Assembly: GCA_900546915.1 (NCBI GenBank)
Contig: UREY01000006.1
Coordinates: 40,864-104,863, forward strand
Direction: 5' to 3'
Origin: an uncultured Eubacteriales bacterium
GTDB lineage: Bacteria; Bacillota; Clostridia; Oscillospirales; Oscillospiraceae
Length of the DNA: 64,000 bases
Made by a program: the position numbers and the translations under genes. Positions 16,992-24,875 of this stretch are shown one piece after another (the stretch's first letter is position 1; every line of letters begins with the position of its first letter). Under the pieces are notes generated by a model that worked only from the letters and a program-made list of their open reading frames with translations, was not told the origin of the DNA and made no database searches.

Positions 16992-18622
16992 GCTTTACAT
17001 ATCCCAAGGCTACGCAAAAGGCCCTGGACGAGGTGTCCCTGTCTTTGGAGCGGGGCAGCTTTTCCCTGCTGTGCGGCCGGTCCGGCTGCGGAAAATCCAC
17101 ACTTTTGCGGCTGATCAAACGGGAGCTGGCCCCATACGGAGAGAAAAGCGGCGCGATTTTCTACTGCGGCGCGGCGCTGGAGGCGCTGGAACCGCGGATC
17201 AGCGCCGGAGAAATTGGATTTGTGGCCCAGAACCCGGAAGAGCAAATTGTAACCGACAAGGTATGGCACGAGTTGGCCTTCGGCCTGGAAAATTTAGGGG
17301 TGGAGCAGCTGGATATCCGCCGCCGGGTAGGCGAAATGGCCAGCTATTTCGGCATTCAGGATTGGTATCACCGGGACACCGATGCGCTGTCCGGGGGACA
17401 GAAGCAGCTTCTGAACCTGGCGGCCGTGATGGCCATGCAGCCGAAGCTCCTGCTGCTGGATGAGCCCACGGGCCAGCTGGACCCCATCGCGGCGGCGGAC
17501 TTCATCGCCACGCTGCAAAGATTGAACCGGGAGCTGGGGCTTACCATTGTGCTGGCGGAGCACCGGCTGGAGGAGGTGTTTCCCATTGCCGACCAGGTGA
17601 TTGTCATGGACGGGGGAAAGCTCCTTTATGTCGCGCCTCCCCGCGCTGCAGCGGCGGCGTTGAAGGGGCATCCTTTGGAGCAGGGCCTTCCCAGCGCCTG
17701 CCGGATCTGGAGCGGCTTAGGCGCGCCGCCGCCGTGTCCGCTGACGGTCAGAGAGGGCAGAGAGTTTCTGGAGGCGGGCTATCGCTGCCGCAAAGGGGCG
17801 CAGGTTCAGCCGGCGGAAAGAGAACCGGGGCCTCCGGTTCTGGAGGCCGAGCATGTCTGGTTTCGATATGAAAGGCAGTCGGCCGACGTGCTGCGGGACA
17901 TGTCCTTGTCTGTCCGCAGAGGAGAAATTTTCAGCATTTTGGGCGGAAACGGGACGGGAAAGACGACGACCTTAGGCGTATTGGCCGGTCTGGACCGTCC
18001 CTACCGGGGAAAGGTTTTGGTGTCCGGACGAAAGATTTCCGACTATCGAGGGCCGTCCTTGTACCGGCGCCGTTTGGCGCTGCTTCCTCAAAACCCGAAG
18101 ACGGTTTTTCTGAAGCCCACCGTGGGGGAGGATTTGGAGGAAATGCTGCAGGCGATGGATGTGCCCCGGAGCGATTGGGCCGGGCGAATGGAAGCGCTGG
18201 TCCTCCGGCTGGGCATTGGGGATTTTCTGGACCGGCATCCCTATGATTTAAGCGGCGGGGAACAGCAGAAATGCGCTCTGTGCAAGCTTCTGTGTACGGA
18301 GCCGGAGCTGCTTCTGCTGGATGAGCCCACAAAGGGCCTGGATGCTTTCTATAAATCCCAATTTGCGAAGCTTCTTTTGGAGCTGAAGGACCAGGGAAAG
18401 ACCATCCTGCTGGTGACCCACGACGTGGAGTTTGCCGCAGAGGTCTCCGACCGTTGCGCCTTGTTTTTTGACGGTCAGATCATTTCCCAGGGGGAACCCA
18501 ATCGTTTTTTTGCGGCGAATAACTTCTATACCACAGCTGCCAGCCGAATTTCCCGGACCTTATTTCCCAATGCGGTTTTGTGCCGGGACGTGGTAGCTCT
18601 GTGCAAAGGAGAGCTGGGATGA
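16964..18622 (+). CDS. Fused ECF transporter ATPase (EcfA1-EcfA2)
   Basis: 552 residues from TTG 16964, chosen because GGGAGGAG lies about nine bases upstream; ATG 16946 is an in-frame alternative without a ribosome binding site. Two complete ABC nucleotide-binding domains: the first with GRSGCGKST, LSGGQKQ and LLLLDEPTGQLD; the second (~residues 315-552) with GGNGTGKTT (327-335), LSGGEQQK and LLLLDEPTKGLD. Both sites look intact. In most Firmicutes the two ATPases are separate genes, so the fusion fixes heterodimer stoichiometry. It overlaps ecfT by 28 bases and the S-component gene by four. Confidence 0.93.
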   Translation: MELLKIENLSFTYPKATQKALDEVSLSLERGSFSLLCGRSGCGKSTLLRLIKRELAPYGEKSGAIFYCGAALEALEPRISAGEIGFVAQNPEEQIVTDKVWHELAFGLENLGVEQLDIRRRVGEMASYFGIQDWYHRDTDALSGGQKQLLNLAAVMAMQPKLLLLDEPTGQLDPIAAADFIATLQRLNRELGLTIVLAEHRLEEVFPIADQVIVMDGGKLLYVAPPRAAAAALKGHPLEQGLPSACRIWSGLGAPPPCPLTVREGREFLEAGYRCRKGAQVQPAEREPGPPVLEAEHVWFRYERQSADVLRDMSLSVRRGEIFSILGGNGTGKTTTLGVLAGLDRPYRGKVLVSGRKISDYRGPSLYRRRLALLPQNPKTVFLKPTVGEDLEEMLQAMDVPRSDWAGRMEALVLRLGIGDFLDRHPYDLSGGEQQKCALCKLLCTEPELLLLDEPTKGLDAFYKSQFAKLLLELKDQGKTILLVTHDVEFAAEVSDRCALFFDGQIISQGEPNRFFAANNFYTTAASRISRTLFPNAVLCRDVVALCKGELG

Positions 18623-19296
18623 AGAAGTATCTTGCGGCGGGGCTCATTGTGTTGGCGATTCCGGGGGTGCTGATTTTGGGCGCCACGGTTTTTCAGGATA
18701 AGCAATATGCCTGGATCAGCCTGGCTGTGGCGGTGCTGGCCTGCGTTCCGTTTTTGCTGTCCTTTGAGCGGAAGCAGACCGGGAATTCCAAATTGATTTT
18801 GATTGCCGTGATGACGGCGCTGTCCGTGGCGGGGCGGCTCCTCTTCGCAGCGCTGCCGGGCTTTAAACCGGTGACCGCCATGGTGGTTCTGACGGCGATG
18901 TACTTTGGCGGGGAGGCGGGATTTCTCACCGGAGCGCTGACGGCGCTGTTGTCCAACTTCTATTTCGGACAGGGGCCGTGGACCCCCTTTCAAATGTTCA
19001 CCTGGGGCCTGTTGGGCTTCTTCGCCGGACTTCTTCGCAACCTGCTGAAATCCAGCGCGATATTTCTGGCAGTTTACGGCGCCTTTGCCGGGGTGGCCTT
19101 TTCTCTGATCATGGACGTATGGTCGGCGCTTTGGGTGGACGGCACATTCCAGTTGGCCCGTTACGCTGCGGCGGTGGCTACCTCACTGGGATATATGGCG
19201 ATTTATGCGGTGTCCAATGTAATTTTTCTGCTGCTTTTGCGAAAGCCGATGGGACAAATTCTGGGCAGAGTCCAGGAGAAATACGGGATTAACTGA
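18619..19296 (+). CDS. ECF transporter S component, probably for cobalamin
   Basis: 225 residues with about six membrane helices. Start ATG 18619, with AAAGGAG upstream, overlaps the ATPase stop. The stretch GFKPVTAMVVLTAMYFGGEA and then LTALLSNFYFGQGPWTPFQM is typical of a group of ECF S components found in Firmicutes. The B12 riboswitch upstream and the flanking transcobalamin-like proteins indicate cobalamin or a precursor as substrate. The substrate is inferred from context, not from a known binding-site residue. Another corrinoid or precursor is possible. Confidence 0.85.
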   Translation: MKKYLAAGLIVLAIPGVLILGATVFQDKQYAWISLAVAVLACVPFLLSFERKQTGNSKLILIAVMTALSVAGRLLFAALPGFKPVTAMVVLTAMYFGGEAGFLTGALTALLSNFYFGQGPWTPFQMFTWGLLGFFAGLLRNLLKSSAIFLAVYGAFAGVAFSLIMDVWSALWVDGTFQLARYAAAVATSLGYMAIYAVSNVIFLLLLRKPMGQILGRVQEKYGIN

Positions 19297-19311
19297 GCGG
19301 GGGGATGTTGT

Positions 19312-21783
19312 GTGCGCTGGAAGCAAACCGTAACAAAAGGGGCGACGGCGGTCCTGATTTTAGGAATTTTGCTCAACCTGGTGCTTATGACCGGCAGCTT
19401 CCGTCAGGTGGAGCCCGGGGATCTGATTCCCCACGAGCAGCCGCAAATTTCGGCCGAGGTGCTTTCCTCCTCCCAGAGCGGCGGCGTGGAATCCGATTCC
19501 CCCCGGGAGGAGACGGAACCGCCGGAAGAGACGGAGCCTCCGGAGGAGACGGAGCCCCCGGAAGAAACGGAGCCTCCGGAGGAAACGGAACCCCCGGAAG
19601 AGACGGGGCCTCCGGAGGAGACGGAACTGCCGGAGGAAACTGCGCCGCCGGAGGTGACCGCGCCGCCGGAAGACGCCCGGCCCCCTGAGGAGACGAAGCT
19701 TCCGGGAGAATCTGCGCCTCCGGATGAGACGCAGTCTCCCGGGACGCCTACGGAGCCCAGCCCCTCCGGCGGGGAAGAAGGGGACGATCCGGAGCCCGGC
19801 GGCCCTGGGGGCGATCAGCCGGGCGGCGATCCAGGGGAAGGCCCCGGAGAGGGGGAAGGCCCGGAGGATGACACCCAGCCGAAAATCGTCACGGATTTGA
19901 TGGACTGCGTCTTGACCTATGACCAGCTGGAAGAGGATGTTCTGCCCTTCTACGCCTATATTGCAAACGGTCGGGCGGACATGTACCTGCGGGTGAAGCT
20001 CCGCAACAGCCGGACTCCTGCAAACGGCTCCTACCTTTCGGCAACGGGGCGGAATTATCAGGCGGAGCTGGCCCGGCAGGAGAATAACTACATTACGCTC
20101 TACCTGAAACAGGGAAATAAAACCCTGCAGGAAACAACCTGTGTTATTTTTTACACCGCCCGAAAGGCCGATGCAGACAATCCGGAGGTGGGAGAGCATC
20201 CCCCTGTGGTCACCACCAATCTCGACGGCTTTTCCGGGGAGATGACCAACCGGAACTTTACGCTCCTGGTTCGGGCCCGTACGGATGAAGGAGAGATCAT
20301 CTATTCGGACAATATTGTTGTGACCCTGGATGGGGAGCCTGTGACGGCGCCGACCGGCAGCGATGTATACGAGTACCAGCTGTATTTTGAGGACCCGGTG
20401 CAGGGAGATACCGAGATCCACGTCATCACGGTTTTGGCCTGGGATGACCGGGGAAATTCCACCTTCCTGCGGTATGAGGTGACCTATTCCTTTGTCGATA
20501 CGGGAGGCGTCGTTGGTACGGCCTACATTTTGCTGGATGCCACCACGGTAGGTCTGGATCCGGACACCCTGGGCGGTGCGTATGCCTATCAGATTAAGCA
20601 AAATGAACCGGCCTCTTACGCCGTCCTGGCCATGCTGGAGGAGTTTGGCTATGAGGTGCAGTATGCCCGGACGCCGGACGACGGCTTTTATCTGCAGCGG
20701 ATTTCCCGGGGCGGTATGATGGACTACGGGAAAATTCCGGAGAATCTGTGGGCCAAAATTTTGGCCGATGAAATCGGCCTGACCGGACAATCCAGCGCGA
20801 ATTCTCTGGGTGAATTTGATTATACCCAGGGCTCCGGGTGGATGTACTCGGTGAACGGCGTGCTCTATGCCGGCAAAAGCCTTTCGGATTATTACCTGAG
20901 CGACGGAGACACCTTGTATCTCCGCTTTACCTTGGCCTATGGGAAGGATATCGGCGGCTACAATTCCAGCGGCGGAAGCTATGGAAAGCTGCCTACCTAT
21001 TGCGGCAAGTGGATCAACGGAACGTATCTGGATGAGCATCGCTGGGGAGAGGAAACCGTTCTTTTAGAGCCGACCTGTACCCAAGCCGGAACAATGGCGC
21101 AGACCTGCTCCGTCTGTGGAGATGTCCGGAATGAGGTTCCGTTGGAGCCCTTGGGCCATGACCTCGCCCAGGTGACCCGTCAGGAGCCCACCTGTACGGA
21201 GCCCGGCTCTGAGACCGGTGTGTGCAGCCGCTGTGGGGAAACCGTGCAAACCGTCCTGGAGGCGCTCGGTCATGACCTGACGGAAACCGACCGCCGGGAA
21301 CCCACCTGCACGGAGGCAGGCTATGTGATCAGCAGCTGCAGCCGCTGCCATGAGAGCATCCAGTCTGATCTGGAAGCGCTCGGTCATGATTTGACGGAAA
21401 CCGACCGCCGGGAGCCCACCTGCACGGAGGCGGGCTATGTAATCAGCAGCTGCAGCCGTTGCCATGAGAGCGTCCGGTCTGATCTGGAAGCGCTCGGCCA
21501 CGATTGGAGGGAAACCGACCGCCGGGAGCCCACCTGCACGGAGGCGGGCTATGTGATCAGCAGCTGCAGCCGCTGCGATGAGACCGCTCAGACTGCTTTG
21601 GAGCCTCTGGGTCACAACTTTGTGGAGACGGGCCGTCAAGAGCCCGCAGAGGGACAGGAAGGTTGGGTGGATTACGCGTGCAGCCGGTGTGGCGAAACCA
21701 AGCGGGAAACGCTGCCGCCCACCGGTTCGCCGGTGAACATGCAGGGTTTTAGGAGGAAAAAACGTGAGACGAAAAGTCCTTAG
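19312..21783 (+). CDS. Stalked DUF4430 surface protein with CxxC repeats
   Basis: 823 residues from GTG 19312 (GGGGGG upstream). N-terminal membrane helix ~11-31 without a clear cleavage site, so probably N-anchored; Pro/Glu stalk ~63-190 including eight EETEPP-type hexads; Ig-like region ~195-390; DUF4430 domain ~402-549 with GSGWMYSVNG and YLSDGDTLYLRF, the same motifs as the protein at 15562; six CSxC repeats ~585-815, three nearly identical at DNA level. The stalk would carry the binding domain through the wall. The tail contains LPPTG but no hydrophobic segment after it, so it is not a sortase signal. Likely role: corrinoid binding at the surface. Confidence 0.85.
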   Translation: MRWKQTVTKGATAVLILGILLNLVLMTGSFRQVEPGDLIPHEQPQISAEVLSSSQSGGVESDSPREETEPPEETEPPEETEPPEETEPPEETEPPEETGPPEETELPEETAPPEVTAPPEDARPPEETKLPGESAPPDETQSPGTPTEPSPSGGEEGDDPEPGGPGGDQPGGDPGEGPGEGEGPEDDTQPKIVTDLMDCVLTYDQLEEDVLPFYAYIANGRADMYLRVKLRNSRTPANGSYLSATGRNYQAELARQENNYITLYLKQGNKTLQETTCVIFYTARKADADNPEVGEHPPVVTTNLDGFSGEMTNRNFTLLVRARTDEGEIIYSDNIVVTLDGEPVTAPTGSDVYEYQLYFEDPVQGDTEIHVITVLAWDDRGNSTFLRYEVTYSFVDTGGVVGTAYILLDATTVGLDPDTLGGAYAYQIKQNEPASYAVLAMLEEFGYEVQYARTPDDGFYLQRISRGGMMDYGKIPENLWAKILADEIGLTGQSSANSLGEFDYTQGSGWMYSVNGVLYAGKSLSDYYLSDGDTLYLRFTLAYGKDIGGYNSSGGSYGKLPTYCGKWINGTYLDEHRWGEETVLLEPTCTQAGTMAQTCSVCGDVRNEVPLEPLGHDLAQVTRQEPTCTEPGSETGVCSRCGETVQTVLEALGHDLTETDRREPTCTEAGYVISSCSRCHESIQSDLEALGHDLTETDRREPTCTEAGYVISSCSRCHESVRSDLEALGHDWRETDRREPTCTEAGYVISSCSRCDETAQTALEPLGHNFVETGRQEPAEGQEGWVDYACSRCGETKRETLPPTGSPVNMQGFRRKKRETKSP
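19507..19650 (+). repeat. 18-bp tandem repeat encoding EETEPP hexads
   Basis: Eight in-frame units of 18 bp with only silent or mild changes (EETEPP five times, then EETGPP, EETELP, EETAPP). It forms the rigid stalk of the surface protein. Such repeats change copy number easily. Confidence 0.9.
21268..21609 (+). repeat. Three tandem 114-bp repeats encoding CxxC modules
   Basis: Units at 21268, 21382 and 21496, each encoding GHDLTETDRREPTCTEAGYV followed by ISSCSRC and a short acidic helix (38 residues). Near-identity at DNA level shows recent duplication. Confidence 0.92.
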
Positions 21784-22921
21784 CATTTTCCTGGTCTTTC
21801 TATTGGCATTGCCGCTGTGTATCCGCATCCGGGCTTCCGGCCTGGAGTGGACGGCTTTGGCGGAGCTTCTGGACGCCGCTCCGGATGGGCTTTTGCAATC
21901 CAATGCGCTCACGCCGGGAGATTCTCTGTCGGACTGGGTGGCAATTCTGGCGGGACGGTCCGGTGAGACTGGGGGAGCGGAGGCTTACCTGGAGAAGCTG
22001 TGGAAGGAGGTATCCCGGCGGTATGAGCAGACCGGCGGCCTGGACGCAGTTCAGGCCACCGCCTGGCATAGAACGGCGCTGACGGTGATGGCGCTGGGCG
22101 CAGATCCCACCTGCTTCGGCACAGACGCGCAGGGGCAGGCCATAGATCTCATTGCGGACGGGACATACGCCTGGGATACCACGGAGAGCTTGGGCACCCA
22201 GGGCCTCAACGGGTGGATCTTTGCCCTGATTACCCTGGATGCAGGCGCCTATTCTGTTCCGGAGAATGCCGGTTACACGAGACAGGAGATCCTCGACGCC
22301 ATCCTGGCGGCCCAGGAGCCGGATGGAGGCTTCGGCCTGGTTGCCGGAGCCTCGGATGTGGACATCACCGCCATGGCGCTTCAGGCGTTGGCGCCGTATC
22401 AGGAGCGCTACGCTTCGGAGGTGGAGCAGGCCTTGGCTTATCTGTCTGCTGAGCAGACGGCGCAAGGAGATTTTATCTCCTATGGAACAGCCAGTGCGGA
22501 GAGCTGCGCTCAGGTGGTTATGGCGCTGTGCGCCTTGGGCGTCGATCCAAGGACGGATGATCGCTTTGTCAAAGCAGGCGGCAGCGCCCTGGATGGGCTG
22601 CTGCTCTATCAGACGGACACCGGCGCCTTTTGCCATATCCTGGGAGACGAGGCGAACCTTTTGGCCACGGAACAGGCCGGGCTGGCCCTGTGCGCCCTGG
22701 GGCGTCTGGAGGAAGGAGCGGGGAGACTGTATGATTTTACAGATACGCCGCTTCAGGCGTATGAGCCGAAGCAGACGAGATTCCCCTACGGCATCGTGGC
22801 AGCCGTGGCTGTATTGGGGGTTGGGCTCGTAATTTTATGGGTATGGAAAGGGAAGGTATATGGACGAAACAACAAAAAGACTGATTCAGGAAGTGAAAAA
22901 GGTCATTGTCGGAAAGGATGA
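21764..22921 (+). CDS. Membrane-anchored alpha/alpha-toroid protein (prenyltransferase/transcobalamin N-domain fold)
   Basis: 385 residues from GTG 21764 (AGGAGG seven bases upstream). Signal peptide 1-24, extracellular helical toroid ~30-335, C-terminal membrane helix ~346-366 and a basic tail. Repeat motifs QEPDGGFGL and DVDITAMALQAL, recurring as paired helices, belong to the terpenoid-cyclase/prenyltransferase alpha-alpha toroid superfamily, which also contains the alpha domain of transcobalamin and intrinsic factor. I see no DxDD cyclase motif and no metal site, so enzymatic activity is unlikely. Flanked by a DUF4430 protein, it could supply the other half of a split cobalamin clamp. It overlaps the MoxR gene by 62 bases. 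Confidence 0.82.
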   Translation: MRRKVLSIFLVFLLALPLCIRIRASGLEWTALAELLDAAPDGLLQSNALTPGDSLSDWVAILAGRSGETGGAEAYLEKLWKEVSRRYEQTGGLDAVQATAWHRTALTVMALGADPTCFGTDAQGQAIDLIADGTYAWDTTESLGTQGLNGWIFALITLDAGAYSVPENAGYTRQEILDAILAAQEPDGGFGLVAGASDVDITAMALQALAPYQERYASEVEQALAYLSAEQTAQGDFISYGTASAESCAQVVMALCALGVDPRTDDRFVKAGGSALDGLLLYQTDTGAFCHILGDEANLLATEQAGLALCALGRLEEGAGRLYDFTDTPLQAYEPKQTRFPYGIVAAVAVLGVGLVILWVWKGKVYGRNNKKTDSGSEKGHCRKG

Positions 22922-23798
22922 GGTCATTGCACGCATTTGGATGGCCATTCTGGCTCGGGGACATGTGCTTCTGGAGGACGTACCCGGCGTGGGTAAGACC
23001 ACCATGGCTTTGGCGTTTGCCAGGGTGTTGGGCTTGGAGGTCAAGCGGGTCCAGTTCACGCCGGATACCATGCCTTCCGATATCATCGGTTTTTCTGCGT
23101 TTTATCAAGGCAACCTGCAGTATCAGCCGGGCGCGGTCATGACCAACCTGCTGCTGGCCGACGAAATCAACCGTACCAGCCCAAAGACCCAGTCTGCGCT
23201 GTTGGAGGCTATGGAGGAGGGCCGGGTGACGGTAGACGGGGTGACGCATCCGCTCCCCACCCCCTTTGTGGTGCTGGCGACTCAGAACCCGGTGGGCTCT
23301 GCCGGAACGCAGAATTTGCCCAATTCTCAGCTGGACCGGTTTCTCATGAGGCTGTCCATGGGGTATCCGGACCGGAAGAGCCAAGTCAATATTTTAAAGG
23401 ACCGTCACGAGAGCGACCCCTTGTCCACAGTAGAACCGGTCCTGACCAGGGAGACTCTGGTTGCGGTTGTGGAGGCTGCGGAGAAAACCTATGTTTCCGA
23501 TCCCATTTATGACTACATCGCGGCCTTGGCGGAAGCCACCCGAGAGCATCCCATGGTGCAATTGGGCGTCAGCCCCAGAGGCGCCATGGCCCTGTGTCGC
23601 ACGGCCAAGGCAAGGGCATTTACAGCTGGAAGGGATTATGTTCTGCCGGAGGACGTTCAAGCTGTGGCGGAATTTGTGCTGGCGCACCGGCTGATGCTCT
23701 CCTCAAAGGCCCGGCTGAACGACAGAACGGCAGAGGATATTTTAGGGGAAATTCTGGCTTCCGTTCCGGTTCCCCGGCTGTCGGAGCGGCGCAAATGA
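22860..23798 (+). CDS. MoxR-family AAA+ ATPase
   Basis: 312 residues, normal for MoxR. Walker A in DVPGVGKTTMA (~residues 40-50), Walker B LLLADEINR, sensor ATQNP and arginine-rich lid QLDRFLMRL. MoxR ATPases act as chaperones that remodel or load partner complexes and are usually encoded beside a DUF58 protein, as here. GGGAAGG precedes the ATG, which lies inside the end of the toroid gene; the stop overlaps the DUF58 start. Placement in the B12 operon suggests that it helps assemble or activate the surface binding machinery. Confidence 0.92.
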   Translation: MDETTKRLIQEVKKVIVGKDEVIARIWMAILARGHVLLEDVPGVGKTTMALAFARVLGLEVKRVQFTPDTMPSDIIGFSAFYQGNLQYQPGAVMTNLLLADEINRTSPKTQSALLEAMEEGRVTVDGVTHPLPTPFVVLATQNPVGSAGTQNLPNSQLDRFLMRLSMGYPDRKSQVNILKDRHESDPLSTVEPVLTRETLVAVVEAAEKTYVSDPIYDYIAALAEATREHPMVQLGVSPRGAMALCRTAKARAFTAGRDYVLPEDVQAVAEFVLAHRLMLSSKARLNDRTAEDILGEILASVPVPRLSERRK

Positions 23799-24868
23799 GA
23801 CGGCTGGTTTGGTTGTGCCTGACGGCAGGCTGTGCCTTGGGCTGCATGCTGGCCCCTGGAAAGGCGTTTTCCGCCGGACTTGGCTGCTGTGTGATTTTGC
23901 CGGTATTATCCTGGTGCGTGCTGTGGGCGGTAAGGAGCGGGGTGCTTCTTTCGGTGGAGGCGCCGTCTGTCACGGAAAAGGGAACCAGAGTGTCCCTGGA
24001 GCTCCGCCGTACCGGCGGCTGGATGCCGACGGGGCCGGTGAGCGTCCGTTTGGTTATAGAGAATACCGTGACGGGAGAGCGGATCCAAAAAAGGGTCCTG
24101 TTTACCGGTGAACAGGATATGATTTTGGAATGCCCCTGGTGCGGCTGTCTGGAATGCCGTTTGGAGCGGGGCCGGCTTTGGGACCTGTGGGGGCTGCTGC
24201 CCGTCCCCCTTTCGGTTTCCGTCATGAAACGAGTTTTGGTTATGCCGCATACGTTTCCGGTGGAGATCACCTTGGAGTCCGCTCCGGCCGATCCGGAGGA
24301 TTGCCGGGAGTACGCCCAGGACAGGCGGGGACAGGATCGAACAGAGGTCTATCAAATTCGGGATTATGTGCCGGGAGATAGCCTGGGCCAGATTCACTGG
24401 AAGCTGACCTCCAAACGGGAAAAGCTTCTGGTGCGGGAACCGGCTTGTCCGGAGGACCGATCTGTTTTGGTGATGGTGGACAGAACCTGGGGTAATATTG
24501 GACCTGAGTATGCGGATCTTCTCATGGAGGCGGCCGTGTCCATCAGCCAGGCTCTGTGCGGTCAGGGGCTTTCTTTTCGCCTTTGCTGGAATGGGGAGAG
24601 CATGGTAAGCCATGACGTGACGCAGGAGAATTTTCCCGAAGCGGTGGCGGCGCTGCTCCGCTCCCGAACCACTGCCGGTATGAGCGGAAGCGAGCTGTAC
24701 CTGCGCACCTGCGGTGTGCCGGATGCCGGGCGGGTTCTTTATCTGGGGGCCCGGGAGCCGGCCGGTGCATTTTGCCGATCTCCCTTCTGCAAAGCTTTGA
24801 TTTTGGGGCAGGACGGCTTTACGCCGGAGACGGCGGCGGAAGCCCTGGGAAATTTGAGTTGGAGTTGA
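23795..24868 (+). CDS. DUF58 (VWA-like) membrane protein
   Basis: 357 residues from ATG 23795, overlapping the MoxR stop; the frame extends upstream but without a start signal. Two N-terminal membrane helices (~3-22 and ~25-45), a beta-rich region, then the DUF58 signature RDYVPGDSLGQIHWKLTSK (~residues 188-206) and a VWA-like fold (SVLVMVDRTW). DUF58 proteins pair with MoxR ATPases and often with a transglutaminase-like gene, which follows eight bases later. The exact biochemical role of this family is not settled. Confidence 0.9.
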   Translation: MRRLVWLCLTAGCALGCMLAPGKAFSAGLGCCVILPVLSWCVLWAVRSGVLLSVEAPSVTEKGTRVSLELRRTGGWMPTGPVSVRLVIENTVTGERIQKRVLFTGEQDMILECPWCGCLECRLERGRLWDLWGLLPVPLSVSVMKRVLVMPHTFPVEITLESAPADPEDCREYAQDRRGQDRTEVYQIRDYVPGDSLGQIHWKLTSKREKLLVREPACPEDRSVLVMVDRTWGNIGPEYADLLMEAAVSISQALCGQGLSFRLCWNGESMVSHDVTQENFPEAVAALLRSRTTAGMSGSELYLRTCGVPDAGRVLYLGAREPAGAFCRSPFCKALILGQDGFTPETAAEALGNLSWS

Positions 24869-24875
24869 GAGCCTG

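Noticed and set aside
19507..21609. CRISPR array
   Set aside because: The short direct repeats are in-frame protein-coding tandem repeats without spacers.
21715..21783. LPPTG sortase signal at the end of the stalk protein
   Set aside because: No hydrophobic segment follows LPPTG; the next residues are polar and then basic, and the protein already has an N-terminal membrane anchor.
21764..22921. Squalene or terpene cyclase
   Set aside because: The toroid repeats are present but no DxDD motif or metal ligands are visible, and the protein is secreted and membrane-anchored next to B12 transport genes.
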